Shown here one piece after another: positions 9,201 through 17,213 of a stretch of 64,000 nucleotides of DNA. Origin of the DNA: Platanthera guangdongensis (taxonomy: Eukaryota; Streptophyta; Magnoliopsida; Asparagales; Orchidaceae); contig CM077151.1 in the NCBI GenBank assembly GCA_039583875.1, forward strand, positions 22,872,208 to 22,936,207. The letters run 5' to 3'. How positions within the stretch are numbered: position 1 is the stretch's first letter; the number at the start of each line of letters is the position of its first letter. The notes beneath the pieces were generated by a model, which ran no database searches, was not told the origin of the DNA, and saw only the letters and a list, made by a program, of their open reading frames with translations. A program made the translations under genes and the position numbers.

Positions 9201-11084
9201 AAGATTTTTGAAGGAGTAGAGCACTCGGGTAGGCTGGCCAAGTGGTCTGTCGAGTTGAGTGAGTTCAATATTTTGTTTATACCAAGGCTCTCCATTAAGG
9301 CACAGGTGGTGGCCGACTTCTTGGCAGACTACGTCGCGGAGGATGGGGCCGAGGAGCCGCAGCGGCCAGAGGCATGGAAGATCATGGTCGACGGGGCCTC
9401 GGGAAAGCACTCCCTTGGAGCGGGGGTGGTACTAACGAGTCCTCAGGGGGTCACCATAAGACAAGCGGTCACCTTGCATTTCCCCACAACCAACAATCAA
9501 GCAGAGTACGAGGCAGTGATAGCCGGCCTTCGCCTGGCCAAGGAGCTCGAGATCAAGGACGTTGAGGTTTTCACGGACTCATTGGTGGTGGCGTCTCAGA
9601 TACGCGGAGAGTTCGAGGCGCGGGAGTCCACCCTTGTGAAATACTTGTCCAAGGTAAGGACGATCATCGGGGGGTTCCGGACGTTCTCCATCCAACACGT
9701 CCCCAGAGAAGAGAACACGACTGCCGATCAATTGGCCAAGTTCGGACCTTGGGAAGGGGGTGCCCTCACTGATTTATTCCACCCAGCGATTGAAGAGGGG
9801 GAGCTAATGGAGGTGGATCGGCGGCCCTCGTGGGTAGATCCCTTCGTTACCTTTTTTCTGACTGGAACCCTCCCTGAGGGGGTCAAAGAGGCAAGAATCT
9901 TCCGCCATAAGGCGGCCCACTATCTCATGCATGAAGGAGGATTGCACCGGAGGATGCTTTCGGGTCTCCTGGCTCGATGCGTGACGGAAGAGGAGACCAG
10001 ACACATTCTGGAGGAGGTGCACTCCGGGGAATGTGGTAGCCATTCCGGAGGGAGGACATTGGAAGCAAGGGTGGTCAGGCAGGGGTACTTCTGGCCCACC
10101 TTGAGGAAGGACGCGACAGAGTTTGCGAGGAAGTGCCAGAAGTGCCAGCTCTACGCCCCCCTCCAGCTCTTGCCGGCTCAAAGACTCCGAAGCATCACAG
10201 CACCATGGCCTTTCGCCATTTGGGGAATGGATCTGGTGGGGCCTTTTCCTCCAGCTAGTGGGCAAAGAAGATTCCTCCTGGTTATGATAGATTACTTCTC
10301 CAAGTGGCTGGAGGTTAAGGCGCTAGCAAAGGTGACCTCTCAAGTCATCAGGAACTTCGTCTGGGGGGAGATCATTTGCAGGCACGGGCTGCCTCAAGCC
10401 ATCGTCACGGATAACGGCCCCCAGTTCGCTAGCGAAGAGTTCATCAGCTTCTGCTCTCAGCAGGGCATCGACCTCAGGTTTGCCTCTGTCCACCACCCCA
10501 GGAGCAACGGTCAGGTGGAGGCGGCGAACAAGATTATCGTTAACTTACTAAAGAAGAAGGTAGAGAATCTGAGGGGGAACTGGGTAGAGCAGCTCCCCTC
10601 GGTCCTGTGGGCTCTAAGAACAACCCCGAACACGGCCACTGGTGAGACCCCTTTCAAACTTTCCCATGGATGTGAGGCGGTACTACCAGTGGAATTCGAG
10701 GTCCGATCCCCACGGGTCGCGACTGCAGGTGATGGGGACGAGGCGTGGAGGACGGAAAACGAAGAAGGCATGCGCCTCTCACTAGACCTTACAGAGGAGC
10801 TGCGAGACGTAGCAGCCATCAGACAAGAGGAGATCAAGCGTCGAATGGCAAGGCACTTCGACAAACATATCAGGATAAAGCAATTCGCGGAGGGAGACCT
10901 AGTGCTAAAGAAGGTTGATGCGGCAGGGAGGTCCGCCCCGGTGGGAAAGCTCAATCCAAATTGGGAGGGACCTTATATTGTCGAGAGGGTGTTGAAAGCG
11001 GGGGGTTACTACCTCCAAGATGTGGAGGGTAGGACCTTGAACCATTCCTGGAGTGGGGATGACTTAAAACGCTTCTACCCATGA
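6234..11084 (+). CDS. pol: Tat1 gag C-terminus and pol polyprotein (PR-RT-RH-aRH-IN)
   Basis: 1616 codons open. The nucleic-acid-binding motif is C148-x2-H151-x4-H156-x4-C161. The protease active site is D279-N-R281, where an AGG Arg replaces the family Gly. An acidic Glu-rich spacer spans about 400-560. Reverse transcriptase covers about 640-850 with YVDD at 770-773. RNase H lies near 900-1010. The second, archaeal-type RNase H spans 1050-1175 with acidic residues D1053, E1091, D1115 and D1165. Integrase has zinc residues H1263, H1270, C1301, C1304 and a D1333, D1393, 35 residues, E1429 catalytic triad. The enzymes copy RNA into DNA and integrate it. RT, both RNase H domains and integrase look intact; the protease change makes maturation doubtful. 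The M at 6234 is internal to the ancestral ORF and not a natural start. Confidence 0.95.
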   Translation: MERAAKEMDFERANPAFARKLARLAEDDAKEPGTWKQREQREHKEEKRREEPRGQGHQGQNHRGAREPNNRIGWRPHEGRPHELGGGFQGRDNFREPKRFDQPAWRQGVRDRFQHQQEAMGIGRGRGARGGRRGRGDGRRGGVALPFCDFHQERGHATATCPEFLEMREVRGLRRQDPPVRIEEMQPGEAEDRCEDRVDVGTRGGIGAIHGGIGIEATRKGSFQTMFRKGVASTSQTPPPLEKITFSSEDMPEYEDPFCDALVIQTAVENFTVSKILVDNRSSVNVIFKKAFDEMQVEAKRVLASDGPLFGFSGERKEVEGGVGLHVRLGGVSRNCRFVIVDAPSSYSAIFGRPLISAFRCVPSSFHQCLKFNNGGVQVRVRGDPKVARQCYVTAVNIISWMAEAEELEKEMAAQEEALREEEVSPEEARGGTKEEVGEEETEKQKGGVQEAQEDVEVEQQQESPEGGMEIEEEQRGEDVHEVRRSGESEPRERMQEKVGEEGAEEEARREMEIEQQQDEVIEVEGAGGEEEEEAGDGWEQSRLEVAEEVVEVEVRTSQGQVQRVRISGGLSPEDQERMRTCIQSNIDVFAWSAADMPGIDADVACHRLNLDPRTRPIRQKMRAIATKLEEPIREEVKKLLEAGFISEIQYPGWISNVVMVKKGGGKWRMCIDFSLLNKSCPKDCYPLPRIDALVDSAVGFSVMSFLDAFSGYHQIRMHPPDVKDVSFITREGCFSYNMMPFGLKNAGATYQRMMDRVFQGQRGRNLEVYVDDLMVKSKGVNSHLQDLEETFATLRKFKMRLNPLKCVFGASRGKFLGHLLTPAGVEPNPDKVKAILELESPRNAKEVQRLTGKLAGLSRFLSRSGEKCSPFFKVLRGNQRFEWTAECEEAFQELKEQLSRAPLLQSPKEGEDLTLYLGVGAEAVSSVLVREEGKKQLPIYYVSRILRKAELRYPIIEKLAYALVVSARKLRPYFQAHSIRVVTDHPLRKIFEGVEHSGRLAKWSVELSEFNILFIPRLSIKAQVVADFLADYVAEDGAEEPQRPEAWKIMVDGASGKHSLGAGVVLTSPQGVTIRQAVTLHFPTTNNQAEYEAVIAGLRLAKELEIKDVEVFTDSLVVASQIRGEFEARESTLVKYLSKVRTIIGGFRTFSIQHVPREENTTADQLAKFGPWEGGALTDLFHPAIEEGELMEVDRRPSWVDPFVTFFLTGTLPEGVKEARIFRHKAAHYLMHEGGLHRRMLSGLLARCVTEEETRHILEEVHSGECGSHSGGRTLEARVVRQGYFWPTLRKDATEFARKCQKCQLYAPLQLLPAQRLRSITAPWPFAIWGMDLVGPFPPASGQRRFLLVMIDYFSKWLEVKALAKVTSQVIRNFVWGEIICRHGLPQAIVTDNGPQFASEEFISFCSQQGIDLRFASVHHPRSNGQVEAANKIIVNLLKKKVENLRGNWVEQLPSVLWALRTTPNTATGETPFKLSHGCEAVLPVEFEVRSPRVATAGDGDEAWRTENEEGMRLSLDLTEELRDVAAIRQEEIKRRMARHFDKHIRIKQFAEGDLVLKKVDAAGRSAPVGKLNPNWEGPYIVERVLKAGGYYLQDVEGRTLNHSWSGDDLKRFYP

Positions 11085-11187
11085 AAAGGGAGAGCGGTAG
11101 ATGTGTACTTAAAGCGTGATCAATATAATATATTTCTCAAAACATCTCTTGTCTTTGCTTATTATGACGCCCTAAAGACAGGATCAA

Positions 11188-12409
11188 GAGATCTTCATCG
11201 GCATCCCGAGCTCGGCTCGGCCCCAGGTAGACCCGCTGCGCAGGCTCCCATCTAGCTGGCAGGTCCGAAGGCTCGCCTGTGGGGGATAGGTTTTGAGTTG
11301 AGATCTTCATCGGCACCCCGAGCTCGGCTCGACCCCAGGTAGACCCGCTGCGCAGGCTCCCATCTAGCTGACAGGTCCGAAGGCTCGCCTGTGGGGGATA
11401 GGTTTTGAGTTGAGATCTCATCGGCACCCCGAGCTCGGCTCGGCCCCAGGTAGACCCGCTGCGCAGGCTCCCATCTAGCTGGCAGGTCCGAAGGCTCGCC
11501 TGTGGGGGATAGGTTTGGAGTTGAGATCTTCATCGGCACCCCGAGCTCGGCTCGGCCCCAGGTAGACCCGCTGCGCAGGCTCCCATCTAGCTGGCAGGTC
11601 CGAAGGCTCGCCTGTGGGGGATAGGTTTTGAGTTGAGATCTTCATCGGCACCCCGAGCTCGGCTCGGCCCCAGGTAGACCCGCTGCGCAGGCTCCCATCT
11701 AGCTGGCAGGTCCGAAGGCTCGCCTGTGGGGGATAGGTTTTGAGTTGAGATCTTCATCGGCACCCCGAGCTCGGCTCGGCCCCAGGTAGACCCGCTGCGC
11801 AGGCTCCCATCTAGCTGGCAGGTCCGAAGGCTCGCCTGTGGGGGATAGGTTTTGAGTTGAGATCTTCATCGGCACCCCGAGCTCGGCTCGGCCCCAGGTA
11901 GACCCGCTGCGCAGGCTCCCATCTAGCTGGCAGGTCCGAAGGCTCGCCTGTGGGGGATAGGTTTTGAGTTGAGATCTTCATCGACACCCCGAGCTCGGCT
12001 CGGCCCCAGGTAGACCCACTGCGCAGGCTCCCATCTAGCTGGCAGGTCCGAAGGCTCGCCTGTGGGGGATAGGTTTTGAGTTGAGATCTTCATCGGCACC
12101 CCGAGCTCGGCTCGGCCCCAGGTAGACCCGCTGCGCAGGCTCCCATCTAGCTGGCAGGTCCGAAGGCTCGCCTGTGGGGGATAGGTTTTGAGTTGAGATC
12201 TTCATCGGCACCCCGAGCTCGGCTCGGCCCCAGGTAGACCCGCTGCGCAGGCTCCCATCTAGCTGGCAGGTCCGAAGGCTCGCCTGTGGGGGATAGGTTT
12301 TGAGTTGAGATCTTCATCGGCACCCCGAGCTCGGCTCGGCCCCAGGTAGACCCGCTGCGCAGGCTCCCATCTAGCTGGCAGGTCCGAAGGCTCGCCTGTG
12401 GGGGATAGG
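11188..12409. repeat. 112-bp tandem repeat, 11 copies, in Tat1 3' region
   Basis: Units start GAGATCTTCATCGGC at 11188, 11300, 11412 (one T short), 11523, 11635, 11747, 11859, 11971, 12083, 12195 and 12307, with the last truncated at GGGGGATAGG. Copies differ by only 0-4 bases. The unit contains GAGCTCGGCTCGGCCCC and a conserved CAGGTAGACCC. It begins about 100 bp after the pol stop. Tandem arrays in this position are a known feature of Tat-lineage 3' untranslated regions and can seed satellite DNA. Short minus-strand ORFs through the array are artefacts of the repeat. Confidence 0.95.
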
Positions 12410-12924
12410 GTTGGGTCAAGCTATCTCCATCAACATCAAACTGACAAGGCAGAATTCATTTTGGCGAAATAGGGTGAGAAGTCCCCTTGAGCGACACTAC
12501 ACCTTGGCATCCCAACTTAGTCCTAAGGTACAAAATAAACAAAGGGGAAAAAGGGTGTGGAGTAGGGCAGGTGGCAGCACTCGCAGCGGATGGCTGTTGA
12601 GGATCGTCCCGCCGGTAGCGAAAGGGCACTCGCGGGGCAAGCCATTGCGCCAACTCGCGGGCGATTGAGCACGTCGGGAACCCGTCTCGCGTAGGGCATA
12701 AAACAGAAAAATATATATACAGAAAGGTTGCGCGGCGAGACGAGATAGTAACATCGTCTCGCGGGCAAAAGGCAAACCAGAAATTAACTTCACAAAAATA
12801 AGAAATGAAAAATAGACAGCAAAATGGAGCACTCGCTCGTCACTTGACAGATGCCACAAAATATAGTCTAAAGTCTTTACATCAGGAGGAGGAGAGAGTG
12901 ATTCTAAATCTTGGAGGCGGCGCA

Positions 12925-14902
12925 TCAGTCCTCCTCGCCGGATGAAGAATCATCGCTCTCCTCGCTATAGAGCTCAGGGACCAGGTCGCGCGCGGTTACT
13001 GTCTCAGAATCGTCCTTCACGACCCCCAGGTCTTTCATCATCTGTAGCACCAGCTTAGCCCCGCGGACGCCAGCGTCTCGGCATCGCTCCTCGACCTCCT
13101 CATAAGAATAATGTGGCGGGGGAGTCTGGAAGGGCTCGCGGCGAGACGACGACGCGGCAGCCGCCTGGAGGCGCGCATTCTCAGCCGTCAGCGCCTGGAC
13201 CTCCTCCTCCAAGGCCGCCACGCGCGAACGAAGTTGTCCCGCCGTCTCGGCATCCTGCGGGATGACCTGGCAATCAGCCAAGAATCGTGGAAAAGAAAAA
13301 ACCCAAGGGAAAAAGCGAGTTGTGGCTTACCACACCGCCTTGGGCCTTCGCGAGGAGTGACTCGGCATCTGACAGCCTTCTCGCTAGACCAGCAGATTTC
13401 TCCCGTTCCGCCTCCAGGTTTTCCTCGCTGGCCTTCCATTTTGAATTAATGTAAATAAGGCGGCGAGAGGAGCGGTGTGAGAACTCCAAGGCCCGCATCT
13501 GGTGGTGGCAGATCTTCAACACAAGGTCCTTGGTGGACTCGCTTTCAGGCAAAGAGGCGTCTAGCCCACCATAAAGGCCGTACCCGATGGCGAAGGCATG
13601 GCTGGAAGGGACCTCTTGCTCCTTCCATGATGGAAGGAGGGTAGAGATGGACAAACGGTTGGCGTCCCGCCCCCACAGCAGAACCGGGTCGCCGATGGCA
13701 TCGTGAACCACGGGACCCAGGTTATAATTCATGTGAGAGGCGGGGGCGGGACAGCCAGAAGAGTCGCCCTCGCGAGAAGAGGTAGCAGCCACCGGCTCAG
13801 AAGCAGCAACTGGCGGGTTGGAGGCAGCGACAGGTTGGCCAGAAAGCCCCGTCTCGCGAATAGGCGAGACGGCCTGGTGATTAGGCGAGGGAGGCGGTGG
13901 AGTTTCCCCTAAAGAGATAGGGCTCCCTTGGGGAGCCTTCTCCTTTTCCTTGGAAATAGCCGCGGCTCTCTTCATTTTCTTTTTTGGAGGGCTGGAGCGA
14001 GAGGGGACAGTGTCATCTCCGGGACGCTTCGGCGGGATAACCGCAAGGGACTCTCTCGCCGCCTCTGCCGCTGCATTGGCGAGATCAAGACCCTTGGCGG
14101 GGTGAATATTGCTCTTATAAGGAGGAGATGTTGGGATAATTCGCTCACCTAAAAGCGAGTGGGTGGGGGTTAGGAAAAAGCGAGACGACAAATAACCAAG
14201 AGAGAGGAATAGAAGAATACCCTCGCCCGGGAGCACTGGGAGAAGCGAGTCGAGGCCTCGCCGCAAGAAGTTGACCTCGAAGTTCTTGCCAGCAAGGTAC
14301 TCGCACAGCAACTTCTCTGGCCCGCTGACTTGGGGGGTGGCGTAGAAGCTCTCTGGCGGAGAGACTGGCGCGAGAGGGACGCCGCCGAAGTCAGCCCGGT
14401 CTCCCCGAATGAAGACATATCGGGTGAGCCAGTGATGATTCTTGTTAGGCGTCTCGCATACCTTGAGCCCCTGCCCAGTGAAGTACGAGACGCCATCGGC
14501 ATTGGCGTGGTAGATGAAAAGCTTGCGGAAGGCCGTCAAGCTAAACTCGATGCGCTCTCGGCGCATGTAGCAGGCAAACGCAATCAACACCGAGATGGCG
14601 TTGGGATTGAACTGTGCCGGGACAACGCCAAAGTACTTGAGGACTTGCTTCACCTCAGGCCAGAGGGGCAGTCGCAACCCCGCCTCGAAGTGCAAGACGG
14701 GGAAGGCGAGTTCCCCAGGGTAGTATGTGTTGATGCACTCGCCGACCTTAGGGGGACGCGACTCGATGCCCTCCCCCAGATACTCGCGGGCAAATTTATC
14801 ATGGTCCTCCCGAGGGAGCCTGCCGAGCGGGAAGTCGTGGTCAGTAAACCTCTTCCCGCAGCGGCTGCGCCCCTCGCCCTCCTCCACTTTCTTCTTACCC
14901 AT
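12925..14902 (-). CDS. Tat1 antisense gene B: spliced, putative gypsy-type transposon domain plus coiled coil
   Basis: Start ATG 14902, stop at 12925. My three-exon model is 14902-14221, 14148-13331, 13266-12925. The introns of 72 and 64 bp have GT donors (one GTAAGC) and TTTTAG / TGCCAG acceptors. The spliced length is 1842 nt, exactly 614 codons, with phases matching at both joins. Residues about 25-190 (FPLGRLPREDHDKFAREYLG, YYPGELAFPVLHFEAGLRLP, PAQFNPNAISVLIAFACYMR) resemble Pfam 'putative gypsy type transposon' (Transposase_28). A Ser/Pro-rich middle with KRPGDD and PPKKKMKR (nuclear-signal-like) follows, then a C-terminal coiled coil (AALEEEVQALTAENARLQAA) and an acidic Ser/Glu/Asp tail. 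The first intron is a multiple of three and stop-free, so both forms would be translatable. The function is unknown. A homologous decayed copy lies in Tat2. Confidence 0.8.
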
Positions 14903-15039
14903 CTTCTTTGGCGAGCTAGTCCTAGGCGAGACGAAGGAGTTAAGAGGCGAGAATGGGCCGGCGAGACGGAGAGTTCAGAGGGCCAAGACTTGGCTAACGG
15001 CGAAGGCGGAAAGTGTGGTATCTAGTCCAGGACTAGGCA

Positions 15040-15047
15040 TATTTATA
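15040..15047 (-). promoter_or_regulatory. TATA box upstream of antisense gene B
   Basis: Minus strand reads TTATAAATATG. It lies 138 bp upstream of the ATG at 14902, allowing a normal leader of about 100 nt. It faces against gag-pol transcription. Motif-based inference. Confidence 0.5.
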
Positions 15048-15346
15048 ACGGATACAAGGCCAATGATTGAAAGGGCGGGAAAATAAGGGGGAGAGGAAGA
15101 GTCGGCGTTTTTCTCTCTCCTATACCTCGAACGGCGCGATCCGTCACAGTCAGCAAAAATTATAATTAAATATCTAGCATAAATTAAAAAGGAGTATTAA
15201 AAAAGGGAATGAGAAATTAAGCCATAAAAATATATGTCCAGAAATCATCCCGCAGAGGACCAAGCTCTCTGCATACTTTGGCGAGACTACCATTTTTACA
15301 ACTTTTGCGAGAAGAAGAAAAAGAAGGATAGCGAGACAGATATTCG

Positions 15347-16352
15347 TCAGTATGGGCGCCACTCCCAGCGGCCGCCGCGTGCTCCCCCGCGAGGAGGCCT
15401 ACTCCGCGAGTGGAAGGAGCGGATGGTTTGGAGGCCACGCCGCGCGAGACGGAGCTGCATATCGGTCTCATTGATGATGGCCTCAGGGTCGGTGCCGTCG
15501 ACATCCAGCTCGGCATCGGCTCCAGTAGATAGACGAGCGCACTCGCCCTCCAGCGACTCGATGCGCTTCTCCGCGGCCTGTTTGTCTAAAGTCAAGGAAT
15601 GAATGAGGCGCGCGTGCTTCCGGAAGAGCTCAGCCGTCTTCCGCTTCATCTCCACTAGATCTGAGGGATCGCCCAGATAGTCTTCAATCCCGTCTGCAGG
15701 AGGAGGCGAGACGGAGAGTTGCTTCGGCTGCTCCTCAACAGGAGAGTTGGCCCGAGAATCTGCGCAAGGAGTGCAGGGACAAGGTGGAAGAGGCACTCGC
15801 AGGAGAGAGTGAGAATAGCGAAGGGGATTCAAAAGGGCAAGGGAAGGTCCCTTACCAAGATGGCGAGAGGTATCGGCAGCCGGAGAGGCGTCGTCCCTCC
15901 TCTCGCTGGGAGTAGTTGGAGGAGTAGATGAGGGTAGCGAATCAAGTTCCTCGCAACGGACAGAAGAACCATCTCGCGGACTCTTCGGGGACGGCGGGAC
16001 CACAAGAGCCCCCTGAAAAAAGCGTTAGTCAGCAAAAGAGCACCCAGTCGCAGAAATAACAGTGGTAATCGCGAGTGTCCACCTCTTTTTCCGTAGAGAG
16101 CGCACGTGGAGTGGGGGCAGGTTTCAAAGAGGCGCGAGACGAATCTACTGCTGTACGAGAAGGGCCCCCAGCCTTCATCTTTTTCGAGCGAGACGACGGG
16201 GCGAGGGGACGACCCAGGGAAGAGGTGAAAGCAGCCACGTTGGCCTTATGTTGCTCTCGCACCAGGGCGAGACGTTCGCGAAAACTTTGACTGTGCGTCA
16301 TTCTGCAAGAACTCGAGGACAGGGAAGAAGAAGAATATGCAGAGCGGGGCAT
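15347..16352 (-). CDS. Tat1 antisense gene A: spliced, unknown coiled-coil protein
   Basis: ATG 16352, stop at 15347. My exon model is 16352-16083, 16012-15856 and 15759-15347. The introns are 70 and 96 bp. The first has a branch-like CTGACTAAC just before TTTTTTCAG, and the second has a GTAAGG donor and GCGCAG acceptor. The total of 840 nt gives 279 residues in a continuous frame. The N-terminus is Ser-rich (SAYSSSSLSSSSC) and then basic (SSRSKKMKAGG). The middle is Pro/Ser-rich. The C-terminal third is a charged helix (DLVEMKRKTAELFRKHARL, DKQAAEKRIESLEGECARL), likely a coiled coil. I recognise no family. It sits directly inside the 3' LTR, antisense to the genomic RNA, about 450 bp from gene B's start. 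Confidence 0.65.
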
Positions 16353-16376
16353 CAGGAGCGCAGGGCAGGAGTCATA

Positions 16377-16384
16377 TATTTATA
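16377..16384 (-). promoter_or_regulatory. TATA box upstream of antisense gene A
   Basis: Minus strand reads TCTATAAATATATG. It is only about 25 bp from the ATG at 16352, so a transcript starting at the usual distance would have almost no leader. Translation might instead start at the next Met, residue 18 (MTHSQSF). Motif-based inference. Confidence 0.45.
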
Positions 16385-16487
16385 GACCCCGGTGGGGGCC
16401 TCCGAAGATTCCTCATAAATACGTTTTTTAATGCACCTTGAATAACGAGCCTCGGTTGAACATTCTTTTTGAGCTTAGAGTAATCTC

Positions 16488-16504
16488 AAAAAGAGCGGGG
16501 ATTG
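16488..16504 (+). other. Tat1 polypurine tract
   Basis: AAAAAGAGCGGGGATTG lies immediately upstream of the 3' LTR (16505). It is purine-rich as expected for the plus-strand primer site of LTR elements, with one interrupting C. The primer-binding site after the 5' LTR (GTTCAGGTGCGGTGAGC at 5278) did not match a tRNA end that I could name. Confidence 0.65.
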
Positions 16505-17213
16505 TGTACAACCTCGGGCTCGCAAAGAGCCCTCAAGAAGCAAACGGAGCGAGAAAGGCAAAGGGGACTAGGAGGGCCCACTCGCAAGCGGCGAGATGAT
16601 GGGCTCTCCAAGGGAAAAAATGCCCCGTCTAAAAGCGAGAGGGCCCCAGAAGCGAGAGGACCTCCAAAGGCGAGAGGCGCCGGCGAGACGGGCGGCGGGT
16701 CCTTCTCGCCGGCAGGCCCCTTTCCTCTCGCCAGGGGGGGGAAGGGTTTTTTACTCTTTCCTATCAAAGCAGGGGTTTTTACTCTTCTACCCTGGGTATT
16801 TTTACCCTTTTACCCTTGGTGGGCTGCGTATAGCTCCTCAGAACAGCGGAGTTTGGCTGTTGGCAGGCCCAGCCAAGGGTACCCCAGTAATTTCAGGCCG
16901 GAGCAGTTTTGTTATTTGCAGTTCAGATTCTGAAATCTATAAATAAGCCCATAGGGGTTCTTCAGAAGAGACCTTTTTTCAGACTCAGGAGAGGAATTGA
17001 CAGTCTTCTGAAGAACTCCAAGCCCAGCTTTTGGCTTTGGAGGGGAAGCTCTCTGTGACCTTCCGGGTAAGCGGTGGGACCTCCCTGCTGCGGCTTTGGG
17101 CCAGTTTGTTCTTAGTCCTTCACGACCAGTCGGAGGTCGAGCTTGGGCCTAGTAGGTGTTGGCTACGCCCCAATTTTGTGAACGCTTGTCGGAGTCAAAT
17201 TTTGGCTTCAACA
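16505..17213 (+). repeat. Tat1 3' LTR
   Basis: 709 bp, same termini as the 5' LTR. Differences from the 5' copy are three substitutions in AAGGGAAAAAATGCCCC near 16610-16622, then single changes near 16793, 16898, 16907 and 17160. It also lacks the 17-bp duplication and has one fewer G. It is followed directly by the ATGAT duplication and the resumed hAT transposase frame. Confidence 0.95.

Larger units (their letters stand above)
4551..17213 (+). mobile_element. Tat1: Ty3/gypsy Tat-lineage LTR retrotransposon
   Basis: 12.66 kb, bounded by LTRs of 727 and 709 bp that start TGTACAACC and end GGCTTCAACA. A perfect 5-bp duplication ATGAT flanks it (4546-4550 and 17214-17218). Domain order is gag, protease, reverse transcriptase, RNase H, a second archaeal-type RNase H, integrase. 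The second RNase H is the signature of the Tat clade (Ogre, Retand, Grande relatives). Downstream of pol are a tandem-repeat block and two antisense genes. By eye the LTRs differ by 7 substitutions plus indels of about 17 and 1 bp, so insertion was recent. The gag stop and frameshift, and a lost protease glycine, suggest this copy needs help in trans. Confidence 0.95.

Noticed and set aside
11188..12409. CRISPR-like array
   Set aside because: Direct 112-bp tandem repeats without spacers, in a plant retrotransposon.
11137..12419. Minus-strand ORFs of about 90-96 codons
   Set aside because: They run through the 112-bp repeat and repeat the same peptide.
14330..15086. Plus-strand ORFs of 231 and 119 codons
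   Set aside because: They overlap exon 1 of antisense gene B, which has domain similarity and splice support; these do not.
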